DNA from: Calditrichota bacterium
GTDB lineage: Bacteria > Calditrichota > Calditrichia > RBG-13-44-9
NCBI GenBank assembly: GCA_016934605.1
Contig: JAFGSO010000014.1
Span: 1-5,702, forward strand
Direction: 5' to 3'
DNA length: 5,702 nt
Part shown: positions 5,697 to 5,702 of the stretch, one piece after another
How the letters are laid out: every line of letters starts with the position of its first letter
Numbering within the stretch: the first letter of the stretch is position 1
Translations under genes and position numbers: made by a program
The notes under the pieces: model-generated
What the model was told of the DNA's origin: nothing
The model's database searches: none
The model's input: the letters and a program-made list of their open reading frames with translations, nothing else

Positions 5697-5702
5697 TGAG
5701 GG

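Noticed and set aside
5689..5702. Inverted repeat CCTCAT-G-ATGAGG over the stop codon of the last gene, and possible ATG starts at 5693 and 5696 of a following gene.
   Set aside because: The window ends at 5702. There is too little sequence to tell a terminator stem from a coincidental repeat, or to support a coupled downstream gene.

Overview
The window is a dense stretch of bacterial chromosome with every gene on the + strand. It holds two apparent operons and the start of a third transcription unit. Products point to a Gram-negative (diderm) bacterium: the tail of an apolipoprotein N-acyltransferase, a BamD-type outer-membrane lipoprotein and a secreted envelope protein. Base composition is moderately AT-rich by eye. 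Several genes have Shine-Dalgarno sites (AAGGAG, GGAGG), which argues against classical Bacteroidetes. The NadD variant motif (H-P-L-K where proteobacterial enzymes have P-P-H-R/K) resembles the N-P-L-K form of Bacteroidetes-like enzymes. I therefore lean to a deep FCB-group lineage (Marinimicrobia, Calditrichota or similar), but this is inference and not firm.

Region 1 (1-2224) is envelope biogenesis plus NAD synthesis. It runs from the C-terminus of Lnt, through an unrecognised protein with a signal peptide and a C-terminal membrane segment, to BamD and then NadD. Spacing is tight: 16 nt, a 1-nt TAATG overlap, then 27 nt. Lnt finishes lipoprotein acylation, and BamD is itself a lipoprotein that would need this maturation, so the neighbours make functional sense. 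The unknown gene between them is a candidate envelope factor.

Region 2 (2225-4540) is accB-accC-gcvH. AccB carries biotin and AccC carboxylates it, together forming the first half of acetyl-CoA carboxylase. GcvH is the lipoyl carrier of the glycine cleavage system. A plausible sigma-70-like promoter lies in the 63-nt gap before accB. AccC appears to start at TTG. The carboxyltransferase genes (accA/accD) and the other glycine cleavage genes are not in the window.

Region 3 (4541-5702) is an AT-rich 124-nt gap followed by a response regulator with REC, coiled-coil and GGDEF-like domains. Its active-site motif reads E-G-N-C-F instead of G-G-[D/E]-E-F, yet an RxxD inhibitory site sits exactly five residues upstream. 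It looks like a phosphorylation-controlled c-di-GMP receptor, not a cyclase. This is the most interesting item in an otherwise housekeeping window. I see no mobile element, CRISPR array or RNA gene.
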